Shown here: positions 1-5,849 of the stretch, one piece after another
Position numbering within the stretch: position 1 is the stretch's first letter
How the letters are laid out: each line of letters begins with the position of its first letter
Origin: Sediminibacterium sp.
GTDB lineage: Bacteria > Bacteroidota > Bacteroidia > Chitinophagales > Chitinophagaceae
Length of the DNA stretch: 5,849 nucleotides
Assembly (NCBI GenBank): GCA_023256555.1
Contig: JALRFB010000068.1
Location: 1-5,849, forward strand
Reading direction: 5' to 3'
Position numbers and translations under genes: made by a program
Notes under the pieces: generated by a model
Database searches by the model: none
The model's input: the letters and a program-made list of their open reading frames with translations, nothing else
What the model was told of the DNA's origin: nothing

Positions 1-302
1 AATGTTTAAATATTAAAATAAATAAATATATGTATATTAGAACTATAAATTCTTAAATATGGAGCGAAATTAAAGAAGTATGATATAAATCCTTCTTATT
101 TTTTATAAAAATTTCAAGAAAATTATTAAAAATATTAACATTTAAAATTAATATAATATGTATAAATTCACAATGTATTGATTTTCAAATAGCTATTTTT
201 TGGATACACATTTTAACTGGCTATATGTTGGTAATTCAAACCAAAGCAGTCGTCTCCATTTAGTAACTTCGCAGCAACTTTAATCGCCTAAGACATTATT
301 TC
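1..302. other. AT-rich intergenic region, no gene seen
   Basis: No open reading frame of useful length is visible on either strand; the ATGs present run into stops within a few codons. The sequence is strongly A/T-rich up to about position 195 and then becomes more mixed, as expected for a promoter and 5' leader of purL. A weak inverted repeat (AAGAAG at 73-78, CTTCTT at 92-97) is followed by a T-rich run at 99-104. It could be the terminator of a gene lying left of the window on the plus strand, but the stem is only 6 bp and this is not called. No tRNA, recognisable riboswitch or repeat array is seen. Confidence 0.7.
200..231 (+). promoter_or_regulatory. Possible Bacteroidota-type promoter of purL
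   Basis: TTG at 200-202 is separated by 21 bp from TATGTTGG at 224-231. This matches the Bacteroidota -7 consensus TAnnTTTG in all but one specified base. Transcription would start near 236-240 and give a leader of about 65 nt before the purL ATG. I see no purine riboswitch architecture in that leader. The call rests on consensus match and position only; in AT-rich DNA such matches occur by chance. Confidence 0.35.
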
Positions 303-2510
303 ATGGAAATCACGGTAAAAACAGCCCAACAACTAAGACTAACAGAAGAAGAGTTTGAATTAATCAAACAAAAATTAGGACGCACTCCGAATTTCACAGA
401 GTTATGTGCATTTAGCGGAATGTGGTCTGAGCATTGCAGTTATAAGAACTCAATTAAGTGGTTAAAAACTTTACCTCGTGATGGCGGAAGAATGTTGGTT
501 GCAGCTGGTGAAGAAAATGCGGGATTAATGGATATTGGAAATGATTATGGAGTAGTATTTAAAATTGAATCACATAATCATCCAAGCGCTTTAGAACCAT
601 TCCAAGGGGCCGCGACTGGTGTGGGTGGAATTCAAAGAGATATTTTCACTATGGGCGCACGTCCCATTGCATCTTTAAATAGTTTACGTTTTGGAAAATT
701 AGATGATGCAAAGACAAAAAGATTATTAGCTGGAGTGGTGCATGGTATTGGACATTATGGGAACTGTTTTGGTGTACCAACTGTTGGTGGCGAATTATAT
801 TTTGAAGATTGTTATCATACTAATCCATTAGTGAATGCAATGAGTGTGGGTATTGTGAAAGCTGGTAAAACAGTCAGTGCTATTGCATTAGGTAAAGGTA
901 ACCCAGTATTTTTTGTAGGTAGTGCAACTGGTAAAGATGGAATTGGAGGTGCAAGTTTTGCTTCTGCAGAAATCACTGCAGATAGCGTGGAAGAATTGCC
1001 AGCAGTACAAGTGGGTGATCCATTCCAAGAGAAAAAATTATTAGAAGCTTGTTTGGAAGTAATTGAAACAGGCGGTGTAGTGGGCATGCAAGATATGGGT
1101 GCTGCAGGTATTATTTGTTCTACTGCTGAAATGAGTGCTAAAGGACAAGTTGGAATGCGCATCGATTTAGATAAAGTACCTACTCGTCAACAAAACATGA
1201 AAGCTTGGGAATTACTATTAAGTGAGAGTCAAGAAAGAATGTTGATGGTAGTAGAGAAAGGTAGAGAAGCAGATGTATTAGCAGTATTTGAAAAATGGGA
1301 TTTGTCTTGTAGTAATATTGGTGAAGTCACAGATGATGGTTTATTAAACTTTTATATGCATGGACAATTGGAAGCATCTTTACCAGCATATGAATTAGTT
1401 TTAGGCGGTGGTGCACCACAATATACTCGTGAATATAAAGAGCCAGCTTATTTGGCTAAAGTGAATGCATTTGATATGAATGCGGTGGCAGATACCACTG
1501 ATTTAAAAGAAACAGTTGATGCTTTGATTCAATTACCGAATATCGCTTCCAAGCGTTGGGTGTACACGCAATATGATAGCATGGTGGGTGCTGCAAATAC
1601 TTCTACCAATGCCCCAAGTGATGCTGCTGTTGTTTTAGCAAAGGGTACAGGTAAAGCATTAGCAATGACCGTGGATTGTAATAGTAAATATGTTTTTGCT
1701 GATCCATATAAAGGTGCAATGATTGCAGTAGCAGAAGCTGCAAGAAATATTGTTTGTTCTGGAGGAGAACCCATTGGTGTTACAAACTGTTTAAATTTTG
1801 GTAATCCTTACGATCCTGAAGTGTATTTCCAATTTGCAAAATCTGTAGAAGGTATGGGTGCTGCATGTAGAAAATTCAATACTCCAGTAACTGGAGGTAA
1901 TGTGAGTTTCTATAACCAAAATCCAGATGGTCCAGTTTTCCCAACTCCAACCATTGGAATGGTGGGTATTGTTGAAGACATGAAAAACAGAATGACGCTT
2001 GACTTTAAAAAAGAAGCTGATCTTATTGTATTACTTGGAGAACAAAGAAATGATATTGGATCTTCTGAATACTTGAATAAAATAAAAGGCGTTACACATT
2101 CTACTGCGCCATATTTCGATTTAGAAGAAGAATATGCATTACAACAATTAGTGGCGAAATTAATTAAAGAACATACTATTCAATCTGCACATGATATTAG
2201 TGAAGGTGGTTTAATAGTAACTTTATTAGAATCTGCTTATTTCAACAATAAAGGATTTGAAGTAAGTTCAAATAATAGCTCTTTAAGAAAAGATGCTTAT
2301 TGGCTAGGTGAATCTCAAAGTAGAGTGGTGGTTTCTTGTGATGCCTCATCTCTATCTGCGATTGAAGCTGCTGCAGCAAAAGCTGGTATAAGTGCAACAG
2401 TTATTGGTAAAGTGACTAATGGAGCAGTTAAAGTAGAAGGAGAAGATTGGGGAAATATAAGTGTTTGGAAAAACAAGTATGATACTTCTATTGAAAATAA
2501 ATTAAAATAA
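303..2510 (+). CDS. purL: Phosphoribosylformylglycinamidine synthase subunit PurL (small form)
   Basis: FGAM synthase catalyses step four of de novo purine synthesis in the cytoplasm: FGAR plus glutamine-derived ammonia and ATP give FGAM. The 735-residue length is that of the small PurL (as in Bacillus), not the roughly 1,300-residue fused enzyme, so it should need separate PurS and PurQ, which are not in this window. Visible motifs are MWSEHCSYK at 40-48 (His44 is the expected catalytic histidine), the nucleotide-binding ESHNHPS at 89-95 followed by a Gly-rich stretch and GGIQRD at 108-113, then GGNVSFYN at 531-538 and HDISEGGL at 630-637 in the second half of the internally duplicated AIRS-like fold. 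The frame is intact from end to end. The ATG at 303 is chosen because the N-terminal lead into the motifs has normal length; there is no Shine-Dalgarno sequence. hldD follows after 13 nt, so the two are probably co-transcribed. Confidence 0.97.
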   Translation: MEITVKTAQQLRLTEEEFELIKQKLGRTPNFTELCAFSGMWSEHCSYKNSIKWLKTLPRDGGRMLVAAGEENAGLMDIGNDYGVVFKIESHNHPSALEPFQGAATGVGGIQRDIFTMGARPIASLNSLRFGKLDDAKTKRLLAGVVHGIGHYGNCFGVPTVGGELYFEDCYHTNPLVNAMSVGIVKAGKTVSAIALGKGNPVFFVGSATGKDGIGGASFASAEITADSVEELPAVQVGDPFQEKKLLEACLEVIETGGVVGMQDMGAAGIICSTAEMSAKGQVGMRIDLDKVPTRQQNMKAWELLLSESQERMLMVVEKGREADVLAVFEKWDLSCSNIGEVTDDGLLNFYMHGQLEASLPAYELVLGGGAPQYTREYKEPAYLAKVNAFDMNAVADTTDLKETVDALIQLPNIASKRWVYTQYDSMVGAANTSTNAPSDAAVVLAKGTGKALAMTVDCNSKYVFADPYKGAMIAVAEAARNIVCSGGEPIGVTNCLNFGNPYDPEVYFQFAKSVEGMGAACRKFNTPVTGGNVSFYNQNPDGPVFPTPTIGMVGIVEDMKNRMTLDFKKEADLIVLLGEQRNDIGSSEYLNKIKGVTHSTAPYFDLEEEYALQQLVAKLIKEHTIQSAHDISEGGLIVTLLESAYFNNKGFEVSSNNSSLRKDAYWLGESQSRVVVSCDASSLSAIEAAAAKAGISATVIGKVTNGAVKVEGEDWGNISVWKNKYDTSIENKLK

Positions 2511-2522
2511 AGATTCTTTATT
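2506..2522 (+). other. Small inverted repeat over the purL stop codon
   Basis: AATAAAG (2506-2512) and CTTTATT (2516-2522) form a perfect 7-bp stem with a 3-nt loop. The left arm contains the purL stop codon TAA, and the right arm ends one base before the hldD ATG. With a single G-C pair the hairpin is weak and there is no T-tract, so it is unlikely to be a terminator. It might influence translational coupling of hldD to purL, or be chance in AT-rich DNA. Confidence 0.3.
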
Positions 2523-2523
2523 C

Positions 2524-3525
2524 ATGTCAAAACAACCGACAATAGTAGTAACCGGTGCAGCCGGTTTTATTGGTTCAGTTTTTGTTCAATATTTAAATGA
2601 ACAAGGAATGGATCAACTATTATTAGTGGATGATTTTGGAGTGGAAGCAAAAAGAAAAAACTGGGAGTCTAAAAAGTGTATAAAAGTAATAGAGCGTCAA
2701 TCATTTCTTACTCAATTAGACAATGATGAACTAGCAATTGATGCTATAATACATTTAGGTGCAAGAACAGATACTACTGAATTTGATTACGCCATTCATG
2801 AAGAGTTGAATTTGAATTATTCAAAATTTCTATGGAATTATGCAACTCAAAAAAATATTCCTTTCATTTATGCATCTTCTGCAGCCACCTATGGTGCAGG
2901 AGAACATGGATACGAAGATCGACATGATATTATAAATTCATTATTGCCGCTGAATCCATATGGTATTAGTAAAAATGAATTTGATAAATGGGCTATAAAT
3001 CAAAATACTTCTCCTGCAAGTTGGTCTGGTTTAAAATTCTTCAATGTATACGGTCCTAATGAATCTCATAAAGCAAGAATGGCCAGTGTCATTTTTCATT
3101 CTTTCAATCAAATTAAACAAACTGGTTTAGTAAAATTATTTAAATCTCATAAAGAAGGATTTAAGGATGGGGAACAATTACGTGATTTTGTCTATGTAAA
3201 AGATGTAGTAAAAGTAATTGGTTGGATGTTACATCATATGATGCAACATAATTGGCCATCATCTAAAAACGGATTATACAATTTAGGGACAGGGAAAGCC
3301 AGATCTTTTTATGATTTAGCTGCTAATACATTTAAAGCTCAAGGTTTAGCACCTAATATTGAGTTCATTGATATGCCTTTGGATATTAGAGATAAGTATC
3401 AATATTTCACAGAAGCCAACATGAGCAAGCTTCGCGCTGCAGGCTACACCGCACCATTTTATTCTTTAGAAGAAGGTGTCACTGATTATGTAGCTAATTA
3501 CTTACTGCCCGCAAAGGGGTATTAA
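2524..3525 (+). CDS. hldD: ADP-L-glycero-D-manno-heptose 6-epimerase
   Basis: HldD (RfaD) converts ADP-D-glycero-D-manno-heptose to ADP-L-glycero-D-manno-heptose, the activated heptose used for the LPS inner core; it is a cytoplasmic extended-SDR enzyme that uses NADP. Seen here: dinucleotide-binding GAAGFIGS at 11-18, HLGARTDTTE at 77-86 (compare the HEGACSSTTE region of E. coli HldD), ASSAATYG at 117-124, the catalytic pair Tyr146 and Lys150 in YGISK, FNVYGPNESHKARMASV at 172-188, RDFVYV at 219-224 and YQYFTEA at 291-297 followed by LRAAGY. These late motifs are specific to HldD rather than to other sugar-nucleotide epimerases. At 333 residues it is slightly longer than the E. coli enzyme (about 310). 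It starts 13 nt after purL and is probably in the same transcript, although the pathways are unrelated. No kinase or heptosyltransferase gene is adjacent. Confidence 0.92.
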   Translation: MSKQPTIVVTGAAGFIGSVFVQYLNEQGMDQLLLVDDFGVEAKRKNWESKKCIKVIERQSFLTQLDNDELAIDAIIHLGARTDTTEFDYAIHEELNLNYSKFLWNYATQKNIPFIYASSAATYGAGEHGYEDRHDIINSLLPLNPYGISKNEFDKWAINQNTSPASWSGLKFFNVYGPNESHKARMASVIFHSFNQIKQTGLVKLFKSHKEGFKDGEQLRDFVYVKDVVKVIGWMLHHMMQHNWPSSKNGLYNLGTGKARSFYDLAANTFKAQGLAPNIEFIDMPLDIRDKYQYFTEANMSKLRAAGYTAPFYSLEEGVTDYVANYLLPAKGY

Positions 3526-3551
3526 TTTTTTTCAACTATCTACTGTTTAAC

Positions 3552-3625
3552 ATTAGAATAGACGCCTATCTCTCGCTCTCGGCTCGCAGGCTCGAACGTT
3601 CGCTCGAGACAGCATCTATTCTAAT
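3552..3625 (+). repeat. Hairpin element copy 1 (GC-rich core in AT-rich stem)
   Basis: A perfect 11-bp outer stem, ATTAGAATAGA (3552-3562) with TCTATTCTAAT (3615-3625), encloses a GC-rich centre; an inner 5-bp stem pairs TCTCG (3571-3575) with CGAGA (3605-3609). The core at 3576-3601 matches the reverse complement of 4524-4549 at 25 of 26 positions; the one difference is G at 3589. The core ends in the palindrome GAACGTTC (3594-3601). It lies between hldD and proC, 26 nt after the hldD stop. There is no clear T-tract on either side, so intrinsic termination is possible but not shown. The base composition is unlike the surrounding AT-rich spacer. I do not recognise it as a named repeat family. 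Confidence 0.85.
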
Positions 3626-3679
3626 TTCGATATTAAATACTATTTCAATACATTAATTTATTTTATAAACATCAATACA

Positions 3680-4480
3680 ATGAATCAAAATATAACGATC
3701 ATAGGCGGCGGAAATTTAGGGGCATCAATTGCAGAAGGATTAATTCAAAGCGCTTTTGTTCAAGCTAATCAAATCACTATTACCAAGAGAAATCTGCAAA
3801 CTATTCAACATCTAGCAGATAAGGGAGTGCGTATTACCTCCAACAATTTGGAAGCAGTTAAGACGGCTAATTATATTATACTAGCTGTAAAACCATTTCA
3901 ATTAAAAGATATCATAACAGAAATAAAGCCGGTATTAAACACCAATCAACATTCTATTATAAGTGTTGCTACAGGAGTGTGGTTAAAAGATTTGGAAGAA
4001 ATGTTGGATCCAGGTTTTGCATTATGTAGAGCTATGCCAAATACAGCCATATCTATTCAGCAAAGTATGACTTGTATTTGCGCCAATAAAGAAGCAAATC
4101 AACAAATTGCATTTGTAATAGATTTATTCAATCAATTAGGTAAGTCAATTGTAATTGATGAAAAATTAATGGATGCTGCAACTGTATTAGGTGCTTGTGG
4201 TACTGCTTATGCGCTAAGATATATTAGAGCCAATATACAAGGGGGAATTGAAATTGGTTTTAGTGCAGCACAAGCTTCTTTAATTGCAGCACAAACCGTA
4301 AAAGGCGCAGCAGATTTATTGCTTATAAAAAATACGCATCCAGAACAAGAGATAGATAAGGTAACTACGCCAATGGGTTGTACTATTGCAGGACTGAATG
4401 AAATGGAGCATCAAGGTTTTAGCTCTTCGCTTATCCGCGGCCTGACTTCCAGTTATCGAAAGATTAAGAATGATATGTGA
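3680..4480 (+). CDS. proC: Pyrroline-5-carboxylate reductase
   Basis: ProC performs the last step of proline synthesis, reducing 1-pyrroline-5-carboxylate with NAD(P)H in the cytoplasm. The 266-residue length is normal for the family. The N-terminal Rossmann fold shows GGGNLG at 9-14 and AVKPFQL at 69-75; RAMPNT at 117-122 is the family signature near the substrate site. The C-terminal dimerisation domain has GACGTAYALRYI at 171-182, where most bacterial ProC proteins have a GSGPAY-type motif, and TTPMGCTIAGL at 229-239, where SPGGTTI is usual. From memory, such variants are normal in Bacteroidota ProC, so they probably do not mean loss of function. The start is the first ATG giving an intact Rossmann strand; there is no Shine-Dalgarno sequence. 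The gene appears to be transcribed alone, flanked on both sides by the hairpin elements. Confidence 0.95.
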   Translation: MNQNITIIGGGNLGASIAEGLIQSAFVQANQITITKRNLQTIQHLADKGVRITSNNLEAVKTANYIILAVKPFQLKDIITEIKPVLNTNQHSIISVATGVWLKDLEEMLDPGFALCRAMPNTAISIQQSMTCICANKEANQQIAFVIDLFNQLGKSIVIDEKLMDAATVLGACGTAYALRYIRANIQGGIEIGFSAAQASLIAAQTVKGAADLLLIKNTHPEQEIDKVTTPMGCTIAGLNEMEHQGFSSSLIRGLTSSYRKIKNDM

Positions 4481-4491
4481 TTTTATTTTGA

Positions 4492-4571
4492 CTAAGAAAA
4501 AGAGAATATTTACTATTCCGATTGAACGTTCGAGCTTGCGAGCCGAGAGTGAGGAGTAGTAAATATTCTCT
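4492..4571 (-). terminator. Probable terminator of the DLH-family gene, possibly bidirectional
   Basis: Read on the minus strand, the 19-bp stem of hairpin copy 2 is followed at once by TTTTCTTAG, a U-rich tail in the RNA, 35 nt beyond the stop of the DLH-family gene. In the plus direction, for proC, the stem is followed by a weaker TAATATTTTG. The convergent arrangement favours a shared terminator. The loop is much larger than in a classical intrinsic terminator because it contains the GC-rich core. Confidence 0.55.
4501..4571 (-). repeat. Hairpin element copy 2 (GC-rich core in AT-rich stem)
   Basis: A long stem pairs 4501-4519 with 4553-4571: 19 bp, of which 15 outer pairs (AGAGAATATTTACTA with TAGTAAATATTCTCT) are perfect and the rest contain one G-U. 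The enclosed core, 4524-4549, is the reverse complement of the core in copy 1 at 25 of 26 positions, so the copies are in opposite orientation around proC. The stem arms share no evident sequence with those of copy 1, although both copies are of similar total size (71 and 74 bp). It lies between the convergent proC and dienelactone-hydrolase-like genes. Confidence 0.85.
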
Positions 4572-4606
4572 AATATTTTGTTTCTAAAATTTAAATCAAA
4601 TAAAAT

Positions 4607-5482
4607 CTAATGCGATTTTAGAAACGCTATTGCTTTCGTATAAGCGTCTTCTTTAGCGGCGGCGTTGAATGAAGGATTACTTGGGTTAGCAAATCCATGT
4701 CCTGCATCATATCTATTCACAGCTAAATTCTTGCCTGCTTCTTTCATGTTTTTTTCAAAATCATCCACCATAGCTGGTGAAGGTGCTTGGTCTTTATTGC
4801 CAAAGAAACCAATGATATCACATTGAATAGATTTTAATTTTTCCATATTGGTTTCTGGACGACCGTAATACATAACAGAACCTTTAGCTTGAGGTCCAGC
4901 AAGTATTGCTGTTTGTAAACTCCACATACCACCAAAACACCAACCCACGCTGTATATATTTGCTTTAGAACCAGCATGTTTAATGGCACCTTGTATGATG
5001 GCAGTCATTCTTTTCATATCTGCACCTCTCATTAATTTCATAGCGCTATCTGGAGTTGCAGCAATTTTTCCATCATACATATCTACTGCTATCACATTCA
5101 TGTCGCCTAAATCTTTGAAATATTGATCGGCTTCCATTTTGATATTGTCATTCAATCCCCACCATTCTTGAATAACGATTAACCATTTATTGGATTTCTT
5201 TTCTGCAGGAATAAAATAAGCATTGGCTTTTTCACCATCTGCTGCGTCAAAACTGATCATTGATCCCATCAAGTCGTTTGGATTCACCTTAATTGGGGAG
5301 AGGTGTAAGCTTGCAAATGCTGGAGTAGATGCTTCTAATTGATAAGCTTGTTGGGTTTCCATATTTAGACATTCTATTACATCGGCTTTTTGAACAGTTG
5401 GGTGTTGGGCTTTTTTCCATTCCCAGCTAGTTAAAACAAGGCCAAAAAGGGCAATGCTTAAGAAAATGACTGATTTTTTCAT
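4607..5482 (-). CDS. Exported dienelactone hydrolase family protein
   Basis: This is a 291-residue alpha/beta-hydrolase of the dienelactone hydrolase family. The catalytic set is complete: Glu106 in QEWWGL, nucleophile Cys182 in GWCFGG (180-185), Asp231 in GNKDQAPS, and His262 in DAGHGFANP (259-267). The N-terminus has two lysines and a hydrophobic stretch (about 5-19, ending LVLTSW), which looks like a Sec signal peptide or an N-terminal anchor. No cysteine follows, so it is not an obvious lipoprotein; a periplasmic location is inferred. An extra segment of about 75 residues lies between the signal and the hydrolase core. The substrate is unknown: family members cleave dienelactones or other esters, and the name carboxymethylenebutenolidase would be only a homology label. 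It is convergent with proC and divergent from pyrG, so it is probably monocistronic. The start has no Shine-Dalgarno sequence. Confidence 0.85.
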   Translation of the reverse strand: MKKSVIFLSIALFGLVLTSWEWKKAQHPTVQKADVIECLNMETQQAYQLEASTPAFASLHLSPIKVNPNDLMGSMISFDAADGEKANAYFIPAEKKSNKWLIVIQEWWGLNDNIKMEADQYFKDLGDMNVIAVDMYDGKIAATPDSAMKLMRGADMKRMTAIIQGAIKHAGSKANIYSVGWCFGGMWSLQTAILAGPQAKGSVMYYGRPETNMEKLKSIQCDIIGFFGNKDQAPSPAMVDDFEKNMKEAGKNLAVNRYDAGHGFANPSNPSFNAAAKEDAYTKAIAFLKSH

Positions 5483-5497
5483 ATTTTTTGGTTTTTG

Positions 5498-5515
5498 AAG
5501 TGAAGATGTTCACTT
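5498..5515. promoter_or_regulatory. Inverted repeat upstream of the DLH-family gene
   Basis: AAGTGAA (5498-5504) and TTCACTT (5509-5515) form a perfect 7-bp dyad with a 4-bp spacer, 15 bp upstream of the minus-strand start at 5482. It could be an operator for a dimeric regulator or a hairpin in the 5' leader. I see no second copy near the other genes and no convincing promoter on this strand to fix its position relative to transcription start. Confidence 0.35.
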
Positions 5516-5558
5516 TTAAATAACATTTATAAACATTTATTGTTCAGCCCAAAACCCA

Positions 5559-5590
5559 TTTTGTAGGGGGCTTTTTTTCGCGTATTTTTG
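5559..5590 (+). promoter_or_regulatory. Bacteroidota-type promoter of pyrG
   Basis: TTTTG at 5559-5563 is followed after 19 bp by TATTTTTG at 5583-5590, a full match to the Bacteroidota -33/-7 pattern (TTTG, 19-21 bp, TAnnTTTG). Transcription would begin near 5595-5598, giving a leader of about 115 nt. The leader contains two small potential hairpins (ATTGAT 5642-5647 with ATCAAT 5657-5662; GCAA 5665-5668 with TTGC 5672-5675), neither with a T-tract typical of an attenuator. Confidence 0.6.
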
Positions 5591-5712
5591 TATGACCTCT
5601 AAGAAATTTTCCTAAAAAAAGACGGTCACATTAAAAAACCAATTGATTGGGTATTCATCAATAGGCAACTATTGCTGGGATTCCTTTTTCAATATTATAT
5701 GAATTTACAATT

Positions 5713-5849
5713 ATGGCAAAGTATATTTTTGTTACCGGCGGGGTTGTTTCTTCCCTGGGCAAGGGCATCACAGCTGCTTCCCTCGGCCGTCTGCTCAAGA
5801 GCCGCGGCATTAAGGTCACAATCCAGAAATTCGATCCGTATATCAATAT
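5713..5849 (+). CDS. pyrG: CTP synthase, N-terminal fragment (cut by window end)
   Basis: The first 45 residues of CTP synthase are visible; the gene continues beyond the window. The enzyme makes CTP from UTP, ATP and glutamine in the cytoplasm. The N-terminal synthetase domain is unmistakable: [16 protein letters not shown] at 4-19 with the P-loop residues Ser13 and Lys17, and IQKFDPYIN at 37-45 with Lys39 and Asp41, equivalent by alignment to E. coli Lys18, Lys40 and Asp42. The ATG at 5713 gives the usual short N-terminus; no Shine-Dalgarno sequence is present. Codon use differs from the neighbours: all four leucines are CTG or CTC, and 27 of 45 third positions are G or C. The stretch [15 protein letters not shown] reads more like Firmicutes PyrG than the GIIAASLAKLLQARG form I remember for Bacteroidota. 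The minus-strand reading frame over this region is a shadow. Confidence 0.95.
   Translation, partial: MAKYIFVTGGVVSSLGKGITAASLGRLLKSRGIKVTIQKFDPYIN

Noticed and set aside
73..104. Weak hairpin plus T-run as a terminator of an upstream gene
   Set aside because: The stem is only 6 bp with a 13-nt loop, and no upstream gene is visible in the window.
815..1162. Minus-strand open frame of 115 codons inside purL
   Set aside because: It lies entirely opposite well-conserved purL sequence, and its translation shows no recognisable motif; it is a shadow frame.
1529..1774. Minus-strand open frame of 81 codons inside purL
   Set aside because: Shadow of purL with no independent support.
3599..3629. 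Possible proC promoter made partly from hairpin copy 1 (TAATTTCG at 3622-3629)
   Set aside because: The -7-like box has a mismatch, and the -33 position offers only TTC; too weak to call.
3576..4549. proC as the cargo of a composite transposon bounded by inverted repeats
   Set aside because: There is no transposase and no target-site duplication, the outer stems differ, and proC has the same AT-rich codon use as purL and hldD.
5591..5712. CTP-responsive attenuator in the pyrG leader, as in Bacillus
   Set aside because: The predicted transcript start does not begin with the run of G followed by C/U known for that mechanism, and no terminator hairpin with a T-tract lies in the leader.
5658..5846. 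Minus-strand open frame of 62 codons opposite the pyrG start
   Set aside because: The plus strand encodes an unmistakable CTP synthase N-terminus, so this is a shadow frame.

Overview
The window looks like a chromosomal segment of an AT-rich member of the Bacteroidota, possibly Chitinophagaceae. Three things point there. No start codon has a Shine-Dalgarno sequence. Two upstream regions fit the Bacteroidota promoter pattern (TTG, about 19-21 bp, TAnnTTTG). The ProC protein carries the variant motifs (GACGTAY, TTPMGCTIAGLNEMEHQG) that I remember from this phylum. The family-level placement is a guess.

Layout: an AT-rich, gene-free 302 bp leads into purL (303-2510, +), the small form of the FGAM synthase catalytic subunit. 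After 13 nt comes hldD (2524-3525, +), an ADP-glyceromanno-heptose 6-epimerase. Next are a GC-rich hairpin element (3552-3625), proC (3680-4480, +, pyrroline-5-carboxylate reductase) and a second hairpin element (4501-4571). An exported dienelactone-hydrolase-family protein follows on the minus strand (4607-5482), convergent with proC. A divergent intergenic region then holds a good Bacteroidota-type promoter and the first 45 codons of pyrG (CTP synthase, 5713 onward, cut by the window end).

The genes are housekeeping functions from unrelated pathways: purine synthesis, LPS heptose synthesis, proline synthesis and pyrimidine synthesis. Only purL-hldD looks like an operon. There is no phage, IS, CRISPR or defence gene.

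The most unusual content is non-coding. The two hairpin elements on either side of proC share a 26-nt GC-rich core (25 of 26 identical, in opposite orientation). Each core sits inside its own AT-rich stem, and the two stems are unrelated in sequence. This suggests a dispersed repeat family with a conserved loop and locally determined stems, or an element that inserts into hairpin loops. A second point is that the start of pyrG differs sharply in codon use from its neighbours (27 of 45 third positions are G/C, against 11 of 45 at the start of proC) and reads like a Firmicutes-type PyrG. This hints at gene replacement by transfer behind a native promoter.
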